From an uncultured Lachnospiraceae bacterium (GTDB lineage Bacteria; Bacillota; Clostridia; Lachnospirales; Anaerotignaceae): 64,000 nucleotides of DNA. Shown here in pieces: positions 15,352 through 25,060 of the stretch. Numbering within the stretch: the first letter of the stretch is position 1; each line of letters begins with the position of its first letter. The translations under genes and the position numbers were made by a program. Below the pieces are notes generated by a model. The model saw only the letters and a list, made by a program, of their open reading frames with translations. It was not told where the DNA came from and searched no databases. The stretch covers positions 1 through 64,000 of the forward strand of contig CALWSU010000002.1 in NCBI GenBank assembly GCA_944384295.1. Direction: 5' to 3'.

Positions 15352-15990
15352 TCAATCTTTACTTTGTATGACAAATAAATAACCGTCTGTAATACTTACT
15401 TTTGCTGTTTGTCCTAACATCACATTACTAACCGCCACCAATTCATCATCTAATGCCAAATCATAATGATGTAAGGGATACTCCAGACCTTCTAATGTCA
15501 ATCCCTTGACTTGCATGCTTAATGGTATCGTAGAAACCAAGTCACCAGCTTGTCCATGCAAAATAATTTCTTTGTCAATCAATACCACATGGTTTTTTTC
15601 ATTCAACAATACAGCTTGTATGCCTTTTTTCCGCAGATACAATAAAAGATGTGCATTTGCCAATGTATGGTCAAATCTGGAACCAATACCGCCTATCAAC
15701 GTCAGCTCTGTTGCGCCTAATTCCAATGCTAACAGCATACCCAATTGCATATCTGTTTCATTTTTATGTGTTGGAAATTGTCTGATAGAGATTCCTGCTT
15801 TTCGGTATTCTTCCAACACTTCTGGTGTAACAGAATCAAAATCTCCCACTATATAATCTGGTGTAATTCCCAATGCTTTGGCATGGTGCATGCCTGCATC
15901 GCAGCAAATGATAACATCAGCTTGTTCTATTTCAGGCTGACAAAATGTGTAATCCACAATTTCTGCACCTGCAAATAATACTGCTTTCAT
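15352..15990 (-). CDS. thiN: Thiamine diphosphokinase
   Basis: Transfers pyrophosphate from ATP to thiamine to give the cofactor thiamine diphosphate. The 212-residue protein carries the family motifs CCDAGMHHAKALGI, PDYIVGDFDSV (acidic metal site), FPTHKNETDMQLGM and LIGGIGSRFDHTLANAHLL, in order. Its ATG overlaps the rpe stop by 4 bases (ATGA), so the two are translationally coupled. It is the last gene of the yicC-to-thiN cluster, as in Bacillus, and is followed by a terminator. Confidence 0.96.
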   Translation of the reverse strand: MKAVLFAGAEIVDYTFCQPEIEQADVIICCDAGMHHAKALGITPDYIVGDFDSVTPEVLEEYRKAGISIRQFPTHKNETDMQLGMLLALELGATELTLIGGIGSRFDHTLANAHLLLYLRKKGIQAVLLNEKNHVVLIDKEIILHGQAGDLVSTIPLSMQVKGLTLEGLEYPLHHYDLALDDELVAVSNVMLGQTAKVSITDGYLFVIQSKD

Positions 15991-16658
15991 GCTTCGTCAT
16001 ACTCCTTCAAAATATTATGAAAGGCTTTTGCAGCGCCGCTGATATCTTCTTTTCCAAATACAGCAGAACCAGCTACAATCAAATTCGCGCCTGCATCTAA
16101 AACCTCTCTGATATTGTCTAAAGTAATGCCACCATCTACTTCAATATCATAAGAAAGCTGTAATTCCTTTTTCCATTTTGCTAATGTGCTAATTTTGTGT
16201 ACTTGATCCGCCATAAATTTCTGTCCACCAAAGCCAGGTTCTACCGTCATCACCAATACCATATCCAAATCTGCAAGATAAGGCTGTATGGTTTCAATTG
16301 TTGTATTCGGCTTTACGGTAATGCCTACCTTTGCGCCACTTGCTTTGATTTTTGCAATACAACCTGCGACATCTTTGGTTGCTTCTACATGAAAATTGAT
16401 AATATCTGCACCTGCCGCACGCACATCATCAATATAACGTTCTGGGTCGACAATCATCAAATGGGTATCAAATATCATATTACTTGCTTTGCGAATGCCC
16501 TTTATGACAGGCATACCAAAAGAAATATTGGGAACAAATACGCCATCCATAACATCAAGATGTAAATATTTCACACCTGCCTGCTCTACTTGCGCTAATT
16601 GTTCCCCTACTTTTGTAAAATCTATAGACAGCATAGATGGGGATAAATAAATTCCCAT
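15987..16658 (-). CDS. rpe: Ribulose-phosphate 3-epimerase
   Basis: Interconverts ribulose 5-phosphate and xylulose 5-phosphate in the pentose phosphate pathway. The 223-residue TIM barrel has SPSMLSIDF at the start, the metal-binding HLDVMDG and FDTHLMI (His and Asp ligands), MTVEPGFGGQKF and the phosphate-binding end EVDGGITL...AGSAVFG. It lies one base after rsgA and overlaps thiN by 4 bases. The ATG follows GAAAGGAGAATGTAAT. Confidence 0.97.
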   Translation of the reverse strand: MGIYLSPSMLSIDFTKVGEQLAQVEQAGVKYLHLDVMDGVFVPNISFGMPVIKGIRKASNMIFDTHLMIVDPERYIDDVRAAGADIINFHVEATKDVAGCIAKIKASGAKVGITVKPNTTIETIQPYLADLDMVLVMTVEPGFGGQKFMADQVHKISTLAKWKKELQLSYDIEVDGGITLDNIREVLDAGANLIVAGSAVFGKEDISGAAKAFHNILKEYDEA

Positions 16659-16659
16659 A

Positions 16660-17535
16660 TTACATTCTCCTTTCTTGGCTCAATTCCTCATATAGCGTAC
16701 AATACCGCTCATATCTGCGGTTATCTATCGTTTTTCCTACCTGCTCTTTGACTGCACATTCTGGCTCATGAATATGCACACAACCATTATAATAACACTG
16801 ATGTATATATGGTTGAAATTCTCTAAAATAATACTGAAGTTGATTTGCTGAAATATGATCCAAAGCAAGAGAAGTAAAACCGGGTGAATCTACAATATAG
16901 CTTTTTTCTGTCACACGGATCAGTTCCGCATGTCTTGTAGTATGACGCCCACGTTGTATTTTTTCACTGATTTCTCCTGTCTGCAATCCAAAACCAGGAA
17001 AAGCGGCATTGATCAAACTGCTTTTTCCTACACCAGAAGGTCCTGCAAATACGGATATTTTGTGTTCCAAAACTTCACGCAATGCCTCTATGTTTTCTCC
17101 TCGTTCCGCACTCGTACAAATGACAGGATACCCTGCCGCGCGATAACGCGCGGCAATCTCCTCATATCTTTTTTGTTTGTCACGATCTATTTTATTGATC
17201 ACAATGACAATTTCCAATTCTTGTTCTTCTGCCAAAAGTAAAAACCGGTCTAACAAGTCCAAATTGATATTAGGGCTTTTTGCCGCAAATACCAACACTG
17301 CTTGGTCTACATTTGCAACACGTGGACGAATCAACTCATTCCGTCTTTGTTGAATCACATCTAAACTGCCTTTTTTATTGGTTTCGTCTAGTACAGAAAT
17401 CTGCACTGCATCTCCTACAGTCGGACGAATCCCTTCTTTGCGAAAAATGCCACGCGCGCGACATTCATATACGCCTTGCGCTGTATCAATATAGTAAAAT
17501 CCACCAATCCCTTTTTGTATCACACCATCTAACAT
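16660..17535 (-). CDS. rsgA: Ribosome small-subunit-dependent GTPase A
   Basis: A late-acting 30S maturation GTPase. It has an N-terminal OB fold (about 1-65), then a circularly permuted GTPase domain in the order NKID (G4), GPSGVGKSSLINA (G1), and DSPG (G3), and a C-terminal zinc module with Cys and His ligands (CYYNGCVHIHEPEC). I choose ATG 17535 (291 residues), with GGGTGG upstream; the GTG at 17544 lies before it. The gene follows prkC after 16 bases, the standard order. Confidence 0.97.
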   Translation of the reverse strand: MLDGVIQKGIGGFYYIDTAQGVYECRARGIFRKEGIRPTVGDAVQISVLDETNKKGSLDVIQQRRNELIRPRVANVDQAVLVFAAKSPNINLDLLDRFLLLAEEQELEIVIVINKIDRDKQKRYEEIAARYRAAGYPVICTSAERGENIEALREVLEHKISVFAGPSGVGKSSLINAAFPGFGLQTGEISEKIQRGRHTTRHAELIRVTEKSYIVDSPGFTSLALDHISANQLQYYFREFQPYIHQCYYNGCVHIHEPECAVKEQVGKTIDNRRYERYCTLYEELSQERRM

Positions 17536-17551
17536 ACTGTCCACCCAATTC

Positions 17552-20029
17552 TTAGAATTCTACAGCTTCTGTCAACACAATATTTCCATCTACATATCCT
17601 GTTACTGTACCACTGCCAGTACCTGTCACTGCAATGCTAAACGGAAAATCTGAAAGATTTTTTGTTGTATCTACTTCTGTTGTGGTACCATTCGCATCTG
17701 TTTTGATCACCTGTACATGTACAGATTCCCCAGCACCTTCTGGTGCTTGAATGGTGAAATATTTCGTAGATGTGCTAGGTGTTTCTGGCTGTGTTTGTTC
17801 TGGTTGCGTTTGTTCTGGTTGTGTGGTTTCTGTATCATTGTTTGTGCCTTGTTCTGGGTTTTCCTCTGGTTGTGTGTTCGGAGTTTCCTCAGGTACTTCT
17901 TCTTGTTTTGGAGGACCACTGCTAATCACCAGATTTACTACACTACCTTCGGGAACCTTTTCATTTGCTGCCAATGTTTGTCGAATGACTAAACCTTCTG
18001 CAACGGTATCACTTTCAATCCTGCTCACGGAACCGACTGTCAATCCCACTGCATTTAAGCTTTGAATCGCAGAGGATTCTGTATCGCCTTCCACATCTGG
18101 TACTACGACCTCACTGCCTTCTGTACCTTTGCTTACTACCAATGTAATTTTGGTATTTGCAGTAATTTTCGTACCTTCGGCAGGTGTTTGGGAAATGACA
18201 TATCCTGCTTTGACTTCGTCACTTTCCTCATAAGTAATATTTGGTGTCACACCCACCAAATCTATAATTTTGTCTTCTGCATCTTTTTGAGAATGATTTT
18301 CTACATTGGGCATTTCTTGCTCTGTCAGACCAAGACTAACTTTTACACCAATTTTGGTTTTGTTGGCAACCATGGTATCTGGTTCCACATCTTGCCAGAA
18401 AATATAGTTTTTGTCATAGTAATTGCTGTAATCTTCGCCTTCTTTGACCAATGTCAAGCCAGCACGCTCTGCTTCTTGTATCGCTTGTTCATAAGTCATA
18501 CCAACAAAGGTTGGTGTTGCAATATCTTTTTCTCCACTGCCGAAACCATTCAATCCACCTAGCGCACGCAGACCGAATGTTGTAATCAATCCAATAATGA
18601 CCAAAGCAGTCAAAACCGCTGCAATGATAACCTTGCGTTCCGCTTTGCGGTCACGCTCATTATCATACCCTTCTTCTTTTCTAGGGTTGCGCCGCTTACG
18701 TTCTGGACGTCTGCTTTGTCTGACTTCTTCTGCTGCCATATATTCACCTTCGTATTGATCTTCTTTTGATATTTTCAATTTTTTCCCATACCTTTCAAAG
18801 CTAACCAAAGGCTTATGTAATGTATCCTCATCTTCTTGCTGCGTCTGTTGGATTGGCTGCATATTTTGTGGGGCTTCTTCTGCCTTTGGTGTTTCCTGAT
18901 TTTTTCTCAATCGAATCAAATCGATTTCTTGCGCATCTGCTTTTTTGGTCGCTCCATCAAAATCAATGGCATCTTGCGATTGATTTTGCTGTTGTTGCAG
19001 CGGACTTTGTAAAAGCGTTTCTTCTGGTGCTTGTTTTTCTGTCTGTTCCAGTTCCATACGCGCTATCCTGCGTCTGCGATCTGCACGATCTGCATCTACC
19101 TTTTCTTGTGCTGCACGTAAACCCATAGCTGCTTCTGCGCGTTTGCTCATACGTACACCGTTTGTAGACTCAGGTTTTTTATCACTTCCTAATGCAAATG
19201 TCAATTCTGTACGCGCTCGTACCAAGTCTGCCAGCATCAAATCAATATTGGCATATCGTTCATCGGCTTTTTTCATAGTTGCCTTTTTGATGATGCCTTC
19301 CAGAGAAGGGGAACATTTTGGATTATATTGCTTAATATCTGGCAATTCTTCATTGATATGCTTCAATGCGATTGCAACGGAATTATTCCCTTGAAAGGGC
19401 AGTACACCTGTAATCATTTCAAACATGGTAATACCCAGAGAATAAATATCACTTTTCTCATCTACATAGCCGCCTCTGGCTTGTTCCGGCGAAAAATAAT
19501 GTACCGAACCAGCTGCATTTGCAGTTGTTGTCATTGTGGTTGCGCGCGCTGCACGTGCAATTCCAAAATCAGTGACTTTTACAACGCCATCTGTACCCAC
19601 CAATATATTTTGTGGTTTAATATCTCTATGTACAATATGGGCTTTGTGCGCCTGCGCTAACGCAGATGCAATTTGAATTGCAACATTTATCGTAGAACGT
19701 GAATCAAATGGCGCCTTTTTCTTGATCGCAGTCTTTAATGTATCGCCATGGATATATTCCATTACAATATAATTGATTTCATCATCTTCGCCTACATCAT
19801 ACACACGTACGATATTCGGATGGGATAGTCTTGCTGCTGCACATGCTTCTGAACGAAATCTTGCAATAAATTCCTCATCGCCAATATATTCTTCCCGCAA
19901 TACTTTCACCGTTACATAACGGTCTAATTTCAAATCCTTGCCGCGGTACACCACTGCCATACCGCCGGAACCGATTTTTTCCACTATCTCATATCTGTTC
20001 CCAAGAACAGTACCCGGATTTAATAACAT
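17552..20029 (-). CDS. prkC: PASTA-domain serine/threonine protein kinase
   Basis: A membrane kinase that senses muropeptides or lipid II and phosphorylates growth, division and germination proteins. The 825-residue protein has a kinase domain (about 12-275) with the glycine loop IGSGGMAVVYRG, Lys42, the catalytic HRDIKPQN (His135-Arg136-Asp137) and DFG at 154-156; a long charged, Gln-rich cytoplasmic linker; one membrane helix (about 467-487); and three outside PASTA repeats (about 502-570, 572-640, 643-710). A Thr/Pro/Gln linker with repeated PEQTQ follows, then a Gly/Val-rich C-terminal domain (about 765-825), similar to extensions in other Clostridia. It follows prpC by 13 bases. The activation-loop threonines (TTMTTTA) are likely autophosphorylation sites. 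Confidence 0.97.
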   Translation of the reverse strand: MLLNPGTVLGNRYEIVEKIGSGGMAVVYRGKDLKLDRYVTVKVLREEYIGDEEFIARFRSEACAAARLSHPNIVRVYDVGEDDEINYIVMEYIHGDTLKTAIKKKAPFDSRSTINVAIQIASALAQAHKAHIVHRDIKPQNILVGTDGVVKVTDFGIARAARATTMTTTANAAGSVHYFSPEQARGGYVDEKSDIYSLGITMFEMITGVLPFQGNNSVAIALKHINEELPDIKQYNPKCSPSLEGIIKKATMKKADERYANIDLMLADLVRARTELTFALGSDKKPESTNGVRMSKRAEAAMGLRAAQEKVDADRADRRRRIARMELEQTEKQAPEETLLQSPLQQQQNQSQDAIDFDGATKKADAQEIDLIRLRKNQETPKAEEAPQNMQPIQQTQQEDEDTLHKPLVSFERYGKKLKISKEDQYEGEYMAAEEVRQSRRPERKRRNPRKEEGYDNERDRKAERKVIIAAVLTALVIIGLITTFGLRALGGLNGFGSGEKDIATPTFVGMTYEQAIQEAERAGLTLVKEGEDYSNYYDKNYIFWQDVEPDTMVANKTKIGVKVSLGLTEQEMPNVENHSQKDAEDKIIDLVGVTPNITYEESDEVKAGYVISQTPAEGTKITANTKITLVVSKGTEGSEVVVPDVEGDTESSAIQSLNAVGLTVGSVSRIESDTVAEGLVIRQTLAANEKVPEGSVVNLVISSGPPKQEEVPEETPNTQPEENPEQGTNNDTETTQPEQTQPEQTQPETPSTSTKYFTIQAPEGAGESVHVQVIKTDANGTTTEVDTTKNLSDFPFSIAVTGTGSGTVTGYVDGNIVLTEAVEF

Positions 20030-20042
20030 CGGTCGCTACCTC

Positions 20043-20762
20043 CTAAATCTCAATCAATATGAGGGATATATTATCATAGCCGCCGCGCAGATTCGCCGTT
20101 TCCACCAAACGCTCCGCTTTTTTGCGCATGGATAATTTCTCTCGCAACATCTGCGCCAAATCATCTTCTGTTATCATATTGGATAATCCATCTGTACATA
20201 ACAATATCAAATCCCCTTTTTCTATATCCAATACTGTCATATCTGTTTCGACTGTATCTTTTATGCCAATCGCACGCGTAATGACATTTCGTTTGGGATG
20301 TGTCGCTGCTTCTTGTTTTGTAATTGTACCAGTTTTGACCAATTCCATCACATAAGAATGGTCTGTTGTGACTTGACGCAAAATCCCCTTTTGCATCAAA
20401 TATGCTCGACTATCTCCCACATGCGCAACATATGCACGTTTTTTGTCTATCACAACCGCTACCATTGTGGTACCCATTTCCGCAAATTCCAACGCAGAAT
20501 TGGACTTATCAAAAACTGCTTTATTGGCTGCCTGAAAGCCACCTGCCAACAAATCCATCATTTCTTGAGTCGAAGAATGTGTTTTGACATACTCCAAAAA
20601 AGCAGCGATGGCGTTACTGCTTGCCACTTCTCCAGCATTACAGCCACCCATACCATCTGCTACAATATATAAATATTGCAAAGGCGCATCTGCCTCTGAC
20701 AAATAGTAAGCATCTTCATTGTTTTTGCGGCATCTTCCGATATCGCTGATTCCGACTGCTTT
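20043..20762 (-). CDS. prpC: PP2C-family protein phosphatase, partner of PrkC
   Basis: Removes phosphates from PrkC and its targets. The 239-residue protein has the PP2C metal motifs: RCRKNNEDAYYL, VADGMGGCNAG, VGDSRAYL, TDHSYV and LLCTDGLSNMI. I set a TTG start at 20762, because AGGAGGTGG lies about 8-10 bases upstream and homologues begin near this point (KAVGISDIG); the in-frame TTG at 20786 precedes that site. The next gene, prkC, starts 13 bases downstream, so expression is coupled. Confidence 0.96.
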   Translation of the reverse strand, partial: KAVGISDIGRCRKNNEDAYYLSEADAPLQYLYIVADGMGGCNAGEVASSNAIAAFLEYVKTHSSTQEMMDLLAGGFQAANKAVFDKSNSALEFAEMGTTMVAVVIDKKRAYVAHVGDSRAYLMQKGILRQVTTDHSYVMELVKTGTITKQEAATHPKRNVITRAIGIKDTVETDMTVLDIEKGDLILLCTDGLSNMITEDDLAQMLREKLSMRKKAERLVETANLRGGYDNISLILIEI

Positions 20763-20820
20763 CAAACAAATCCACCTCCTAATCAAAGGCTATTGTCTAA
20801 GATTGATTTTTGATTGTTGA

Positions 20821-21861
20821 TTATCTTTCTTCTTTTTGCATATATCGTCTGCGCAGCTGCCCACAAGCTGCATCAATATCACTGCCCAATCTACGGCGTA
20901 TCGTTGTTTCCACACCATGCTGTTGTAATATTTTTGCGAAATGCTGTACACGTTCTGTACCGCTTTTTGTAAATTCCCGTTCTTTGACGGGGTTCATAGG
21001 AATCAAATTGACATGGCAAAGCATATGTCGCAGTTTTTGCGCAAGTTCCTCTGCACATACATCACTATCGTTTATGCCTTGCATCATTGCGTATTCAAAT
21101 GTGATTCTGCGTTTTGTTTTTTGAATATAATCCTGACAAGCTTGTAAAAGCTGTTCCATAGGATAAGCATTGGCTACTGGCATAATTTGTTGTCGTATTG
21201 TATCATTTGGCGCATGCAAGGATACCGCTAAAGTAATTTGTAGTGCTTCATCTGCCAAACGATACATATTTTCGACTAAACCACATGTCGATAATGTAAT
21301 ATGTCTTTGCCCTATATTTTGCCCTGCTGGGTCATGGAGCAATCGTATAAAACGTAGAACTGCATCATAATTATCCAACGGTTCGCCGCTGCCCATTAAC
21401 ACAACTCCAGAAATCCGTTCCCCTAAGTCTTTTTGTATGGTATAAACCTGCGAAAGCATTTCTCCTGCCGTCAAACTACGTTCTACACCATCTAATGTAG
21501 AGGCACAGAAACGGCAGCCCATGCGGCAGCCTGCTTGTGTAGAAACACAGACCGTATTTCCATATTCATATTGCATCAGTACACTTTCTATGACGGAACC
21601 ATTTTCTAACGCAAAAAGATATTTTCGGGTACCATCTTGTTTTGAGAGCAAACGTTCCACCATTTGCAAACTACTGATGCTTGTTTCAGCGGCAAGCCTT
21701 TGGCGCAAAGCTTGAGAAAGATTTGTCATCTGCGAAAAATCATCGACTTGTTTTTCATGTAGCCATGCAAAAATTTGTTTTGCACGAAATTTCGGTTCTC
21801 CCCATTCTGCCAAAAAAGCCTGTAATTCTTCTAATGTCATAGATTTGACATCTGCTGCCAT
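20821..21861 (-). CDS. rlmN: Dual-specificity RNA methyltransferase RlmN
   Basis: A radical SAM enzyme that methylates C2 of A2503 in 23S rRNA and A37 in some tRNAs. The 346-residue protein carries the iron-sulfur motif GCRMGCRFCAS (Cys112, Cys116, Cys119), the SAM motif MGSGEPLDNYD, and HAPND and INDSD motifs. A late cysteine in AACGQLRR (about 335) fits the methyl-carrying residue. The ATG directly follows the rsmB stop codon, and its site GGAGGG lies inside rsmB, so they are coupled. Confidence 0.97.
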   Translation of the reverse strand: MAADVKSMTLEELQAFLAEWGEPKFRAKQIFAWLHEKQVDDFSQMTNLSQALRQRLAAETSISSLQMVERLLSKQDGTRKYLFALENGSVIESVLMQYEYGNTVCVSTQAGCRMGCRFCASTLDGVERSLTAGEMLSQVYTIQKDLGERISGVVLMGSGEPLDNYDAVLRFIRLLHDPAGQNIGQRHITLSTCGLVENMYRLADEALQITLAVSLHAPNDTIRQQIMPVANAYPMEQLLQACQDYIQKTKRRITFEYAMMQGINDSDVCAEELAQKLRHMLCHVNLIPMNPVKEREFTKSGTERVQHFAKILQQHGVETTIRRRLGSDIDAACGQLRRRYMQKEER

Positions 21862-23214
21862 TTAGTCCTTCCCTCCTTTTTTGCGCAAACGAGCGATAAA
21901 AAATCCATCTGTATGATGTTGATGTGGAAATAATGTCAACATACCTGTCTTTGCCTGTTCTTGCAAGTCTGATGTTACCAAATCTGAAAAATCATCTAAC
22001 ACAAAATCTGTATGTTGCTGTAAAAACCATTCTATATTTTTTTCGTTTTCTTTGCGACATAATGTACAGGTACTATATACTAAAACACCGCCCGGCTTGA
22101 CATACTTTGCTGCTTGCGTCAAAATCTCTTTTTGAATCGGAACAAGTGCATCAATTTCACTGCCATCTTTTTTCAAACGAATATCCGGCTTTTTCCGCAA
22201 TAATCCCAAACCAGAACAAGGTACATCTGCTAAAACCCTATCATAGTACATAAATTCTGTTTTCACTGCCTCGCATGCATCACGTTCTTTTGCTTGTATG
22301 GATTGCAAACCCAAACGCGCCGCACCTTCTTGAATTTGTATCACTTTTTGAGGATATATGTCGCAAGACACCATTTCTCCTGTGTCTTCCATCAGCTCCG
22401 CCATTGTAAAAGATTTTCCGCCAGGCGCAGCACATAAATCTAAAATTCGCTCTTCTTTTTGTGGCGCAACGACTGCGGCAGCTGTTTGAGAACTTTCATC
22501 TTGTACATGGAAATACCCTTCCATAAATAAATCCAGTTTTCTTAAATCTGCGGTATGACGTAAATGCAATGCATTTTTCCATAAATTTCCTTTTGTCACA
22601 ACGACGCCAACCTGTTCTAATTTTTGTATCAAATCTTTCTCTTGTATGCGTTGTGTATTGACGCGTATTGTCACATCTGGTGCATCATTGTTTGCTTTGC
22701 ACAGCAATTGTGTTTGTGCATATCCATAATATGCAATCCACATTTTTACCAACCAAAGCGGATGAGAATACAAAATATGCAGATATTCCGCCGTACCTTC
22801 TGGCGGCAATACAATATCTTGTTTGGTTCTGATAATCGCACGCAAAACGCCATTGACAAATTTTGACAATGCGCCATACCCTCTGATGCCAGCTAATTTC
22901 ACTGCTTCATCACATGCCGCGTGGTCTGGCACATCTAAAAATAGTATCTGATATACCGCAGTACGCAATACCGCCAATATCCACGGCTTCATTTTTTCTA
23001 TTTTTGTTTTTGATACAGCATTGATATGATAATCAATCAAGTATAAATTTCGCAGCGTACCATTGACGATTTCTGTCACAAAGGCGCGATTTTGTACAGA
23101 CATTGCGCCGTTTTGTTTCAATACTCTACGCAATGCCATATGATTATATGCACCCTCTGTCATAATTTGCATGAATGCCTCTGCTGCAATTTCTCTAGGG
23201 TTGATAGGTATCAT
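21862..23214 (-). CDS. rsmB: 16S rRNA (cytosine-967-C5) methyltransferase
   Basis: Methylates C967 of 16S rRNA. The 450-residue protein has an N-terminal NusB-like domain (about 1-135, with VNGTLRN and FVNGVLRAI), an RNA-binding middle, and a Rossmann methyltransferase domain with DLCAAPGGKSF, the active site ADVPCSGLG (Cys about 337) and the second cysteine in YSTCTLCRKENE. A promoter at 23278-23306 lies upstream and a terminator separates it from the gene before, so it seems to start a sub-operon. Confidence 0.96.
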   Translation of the reverse strand: MIPINPREIAAEAFMQIMTEGAYNHMALRRVLKQNGAMSVQNRAFVTEIVNGTLRNLYLIDYHINAVSKTKIEKMKPWILAVLRTAVYQILFLDVPDHAACDEAVKLAGIRGYGALSKFVNGVLRAIIRTKQDIVLPPEGTAEYLHILYSHPLWLVKMWIAYYGYAQTQLLCKANNDAPDVTIRVNTQRIQEKDLIQKLEQVGVVVTKGNLWKNALHLRHTADLRKLDLFMEGYFHVQDESSQTAAAVVAPQKEERILDLCAAPGGKSFTMAELMEDTGEMVSCDIYPQKVIQIQEGAARLGLQSIQAKERDACEAVKTEFMYYDRVLADVPCSGLGLLRKKPDIRLKKDGSEIDALVPIQKEILTQAAKYVKPGGVLVYSTCTLCRKENEKNIEWFLQQHTDFVLDDFSDLVTSDLQEQAKTGMLTLFPHQHHTDGFFIARLRKKGGKD

Positions 23215-23277
23215 AAATTATTCGTTCCCTTTCTTGCTAGACTCTATACATCAAAAAACCGTATTTATCAACTTTAT

Positions 23278-23306
23278 ATTATACGGGATATTCTGTCTTT
23301 CTTCAA
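23278..23306 (-). promoter_or_regulatory. Internal promoter before rsmB
   Basis: The minus strand reads TTGAAG (23306-23301), 17 bases, TATAAT (23283-23278), in the gap between the zinc peptidase gene and rsmB. Confidence 0.75.
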
Positions 23307-23363
23307 TCATTTTCACCATTTTTCACCCATTGTTAAAAAATCGAAAGAAATAGAGAATAGAAA

Positions 23364-23401
23364 AAACCAGATGCTTTGAACTGTGCCAAAACGTCTGGTT
23401 T
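23364..23401 (-). terminator. Terminator after the YugP-type peptidase gene
   Basis: Stem AAACCAGATG with CGTCTGGTTT (one G-U pair), followed on the minus strand by TTTTTTCT. Confidence 0.8.
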
Positions 23402-23411
23402 CTGCTCTATA

Positions 23412-24092
23412 TCAATCATTACGTCTGCCAAACAGCGCAAGTAAACGCAATAATTCCAAAATTGCAATCGCTGCTGCTGCAACATATGTCATCGCTGCCG
23501 CAGAAAGCACTTTTTTTGCGCCATCAATTTCATCTCCATCTAAAAAATGATGTGATTCTAATATATCAATGGCTCTGCTGGATGCATTAAATTCTACAGG
23601 CAATGTAATAATGGTAAATACTACTGCCAGACCATAGAAAATAATACCCAATGTTACCAAAAAGCTGCTGGTGCCACCACCAAATAACAAACCAATAAAA
23701 ATCAAAGGCCATGCCAATGTAGAGCCAAGATTCGATAATGGTACCATCATACTACGCAATACCAAAAAAGGATATTCTGTATCATGCTGTATGGCGTGTC
23801 CTGTTTCATGTGCTGCAACGCCAAGTGCTGCAACGCTTCTGCCATCATATACTGTGGAAGATAAACGCAATGTCATGGTTCTTGGGTCATAATGGTCTGT
23901 CAAATGCCCTGCCACACGTTCTACACGCACATCAGTGATGCCAGAAAGCAGCAATATCTGTTCTGCAACTTCCTTTCCTGTCATACCTCGTCGATTTGGT
24001 ACTTGTGAATATTTTTTATAGGTCGATGAAACCTTTGCCTGTGCAGTACCTGCCAGTACCATCGCAAGCAACATAAACATAAAATATCCCAT
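23412..24092 (-). CDS. Zinc metallopeptidase, YugP family
   Basis: A 226-residue membrane peptidase of the YugP (DUF, neutral zinc metallopeptidase) family. It has an N-terminal helix, GVAAHETGHAIQHD with the HExxH zinc site (about residues 93-97), and two or three membrane helices (about 113-165 and 205-222). The conserved SSTVYDGRSVAALG precedes the zinc site. The substrate is unknown. It follows fmt by 29 bases and ends at a terminator. This gene often sits between fmt and rsmB in Clostridia. The ATG follows AAAGGAGG. Confidence 0.92.
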   Translation of the reverse strand: MGYFMFMLLAMVLAGTAQAKVSSTYKKYSQVPNRRGMTGKEVAEQILLLSGITDVRVERVAGHLTDHYDPRTMTLRLSSTVYDGRSVAALGVAAHETGHAIQHDTEYPFLVLRSMMVPLSNLGSTLAWPLIFIGLLFGGGTSSFLVTLGIIFYGLAVVFTIITLPVEFNASSRAIDILESHHFLDGDEIDGAKKVLSAAAMTYVAAAAIAILELLRLLALFGRRND

Positions 24093-24121
24093 ATTTTACC
24101 TCCTTTATTTTGCAATATGAT

Positions 24122-25048
24122 TTATTGCAAAAGGACGCCCTCTTTGATTTCATGTCCTCGTAAATATGCGTCTGCGGACATACGTTTTCCTCCCTTTGCC
24201 TGTACCTGCAAAATCAATAAACTGCCTTCCCCACAACGCACAACAAAACCTTTCTTTGTGACTGCTTCAATGCTGCCACATGGTGCTTCTGCGCCCATAT
24301 CTGTCAATTCTGCATCAAAAATTTTGAGTACTTCATTTTCATAGATAGTATATGCTGCTGGTACAGGGTCTAATCCACGAATCAAATGTATGATTTCTTG
24401 TGCTGGTTTACTCCAATCAATATGCCCCGTTTCTTTTGTAATCATAGGTGCATAAGTTGCCGCTTCATGATTTTGCGGGATACGCTGCAAAGTACCTGCT
24501 TCCAATCCTTTGAGCGTTTCTATCAAAAGATTTGCGCCAACGGATGCCATTTTATCATGAATGGTCGCAAATGTATCTTGTGGGGTAATTGGTACTTCTT
24601 CTTTCAGAAGCATATCCCCACTATCCAGACCTTTTGCCATAAACATCGTAGTAATGCCAGTTACGCTCTCTCCATTGATAATTGCCCATTGCATCGGTGC
24701 TGCACCACGATATTTGGGTAATAAAGAACCATGTACATTGATGCAGCCATATTTCGGCATTTCCAAAATAGGTTCTGACAAAATCTGACCAAACGCAGTT
24801 ACCGCGATACAATCCGGCGCATAAGTACGCAGTTGTTCTATAAATTCTGCATCTCTCACCTTTTGTGGCTGCAACACAGGAATGTTATGTGCGATTGCAC
24901 ATTCTTTGACAGGAGAAAACTGCATTTTCTTCCCTCTGCCCTTTGGTTTGTCTGGCTGTGTCACAACCAGCACCACTTCATGCTCTTTGCATAAAGCCTC
25001 CAAAGATGGCACGGCAAAATCTGGTGTTCCCATAAAAATGACTCTCAT
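24122..25048 (-). CDS. fmt: Methionyl-tRNA formyltransferase
   Basis: Formylates initiator Met-tRNA with 10-formyl-tetrahydrofolate. The 308-residue protein has the catalytic hydrolase domain with MGTPDFAVPSLEAL, the formate-site VHGSLLPKYRGAAPMQWAI (catalytic Asn/His/Asp set), GITTMFM and the substrate loop, then a C-terminal OB-like domain (about 205-308). It follows def by 12 bases; deformylase and formyltransferase act at opposite ends of the same formyl-Met cycle. The ATG follows AAGGAGGAACGGCA. Confidence 0.97.
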   Translation of the reverse strand: MRVIFMGTPDFAVPSLEALCKEHEVVLVVTQPDKPKGRGKKMQFSPVKECAIAHNIPVLQPQKVRDAEFIEQLRTYAPDCIAVTAFGQILSEPILEMPKYGCINVHGSLLPKYRGAAPMQWAIINGESVTGITTMFMAKGLDSGDMLLKEEVPITPQDTFATIHDKMASVGANLLIETLKGLEAGTLQRIPQNHEAATYAPMITKETGHIDWSKPAQEIIHLIRGLDPVPAAYTIYENEVLKIFDAELTDMGAEAPCGSIEAVTKKGFVVRCGEGSLLILQVQAKGGKRMSADAYLRGHEIKEGVLLQ

Positions 25049-25060
25049 TGCCGTTCCTCC

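Noticed and set aside
17707-17992. Cys/Trp-rich and Gln/Asn-rich frames opposite or within the prkC tail
   Set aside because: They arise from the repetitive Pro-Glu-Thr linker of prkC read in other frames.
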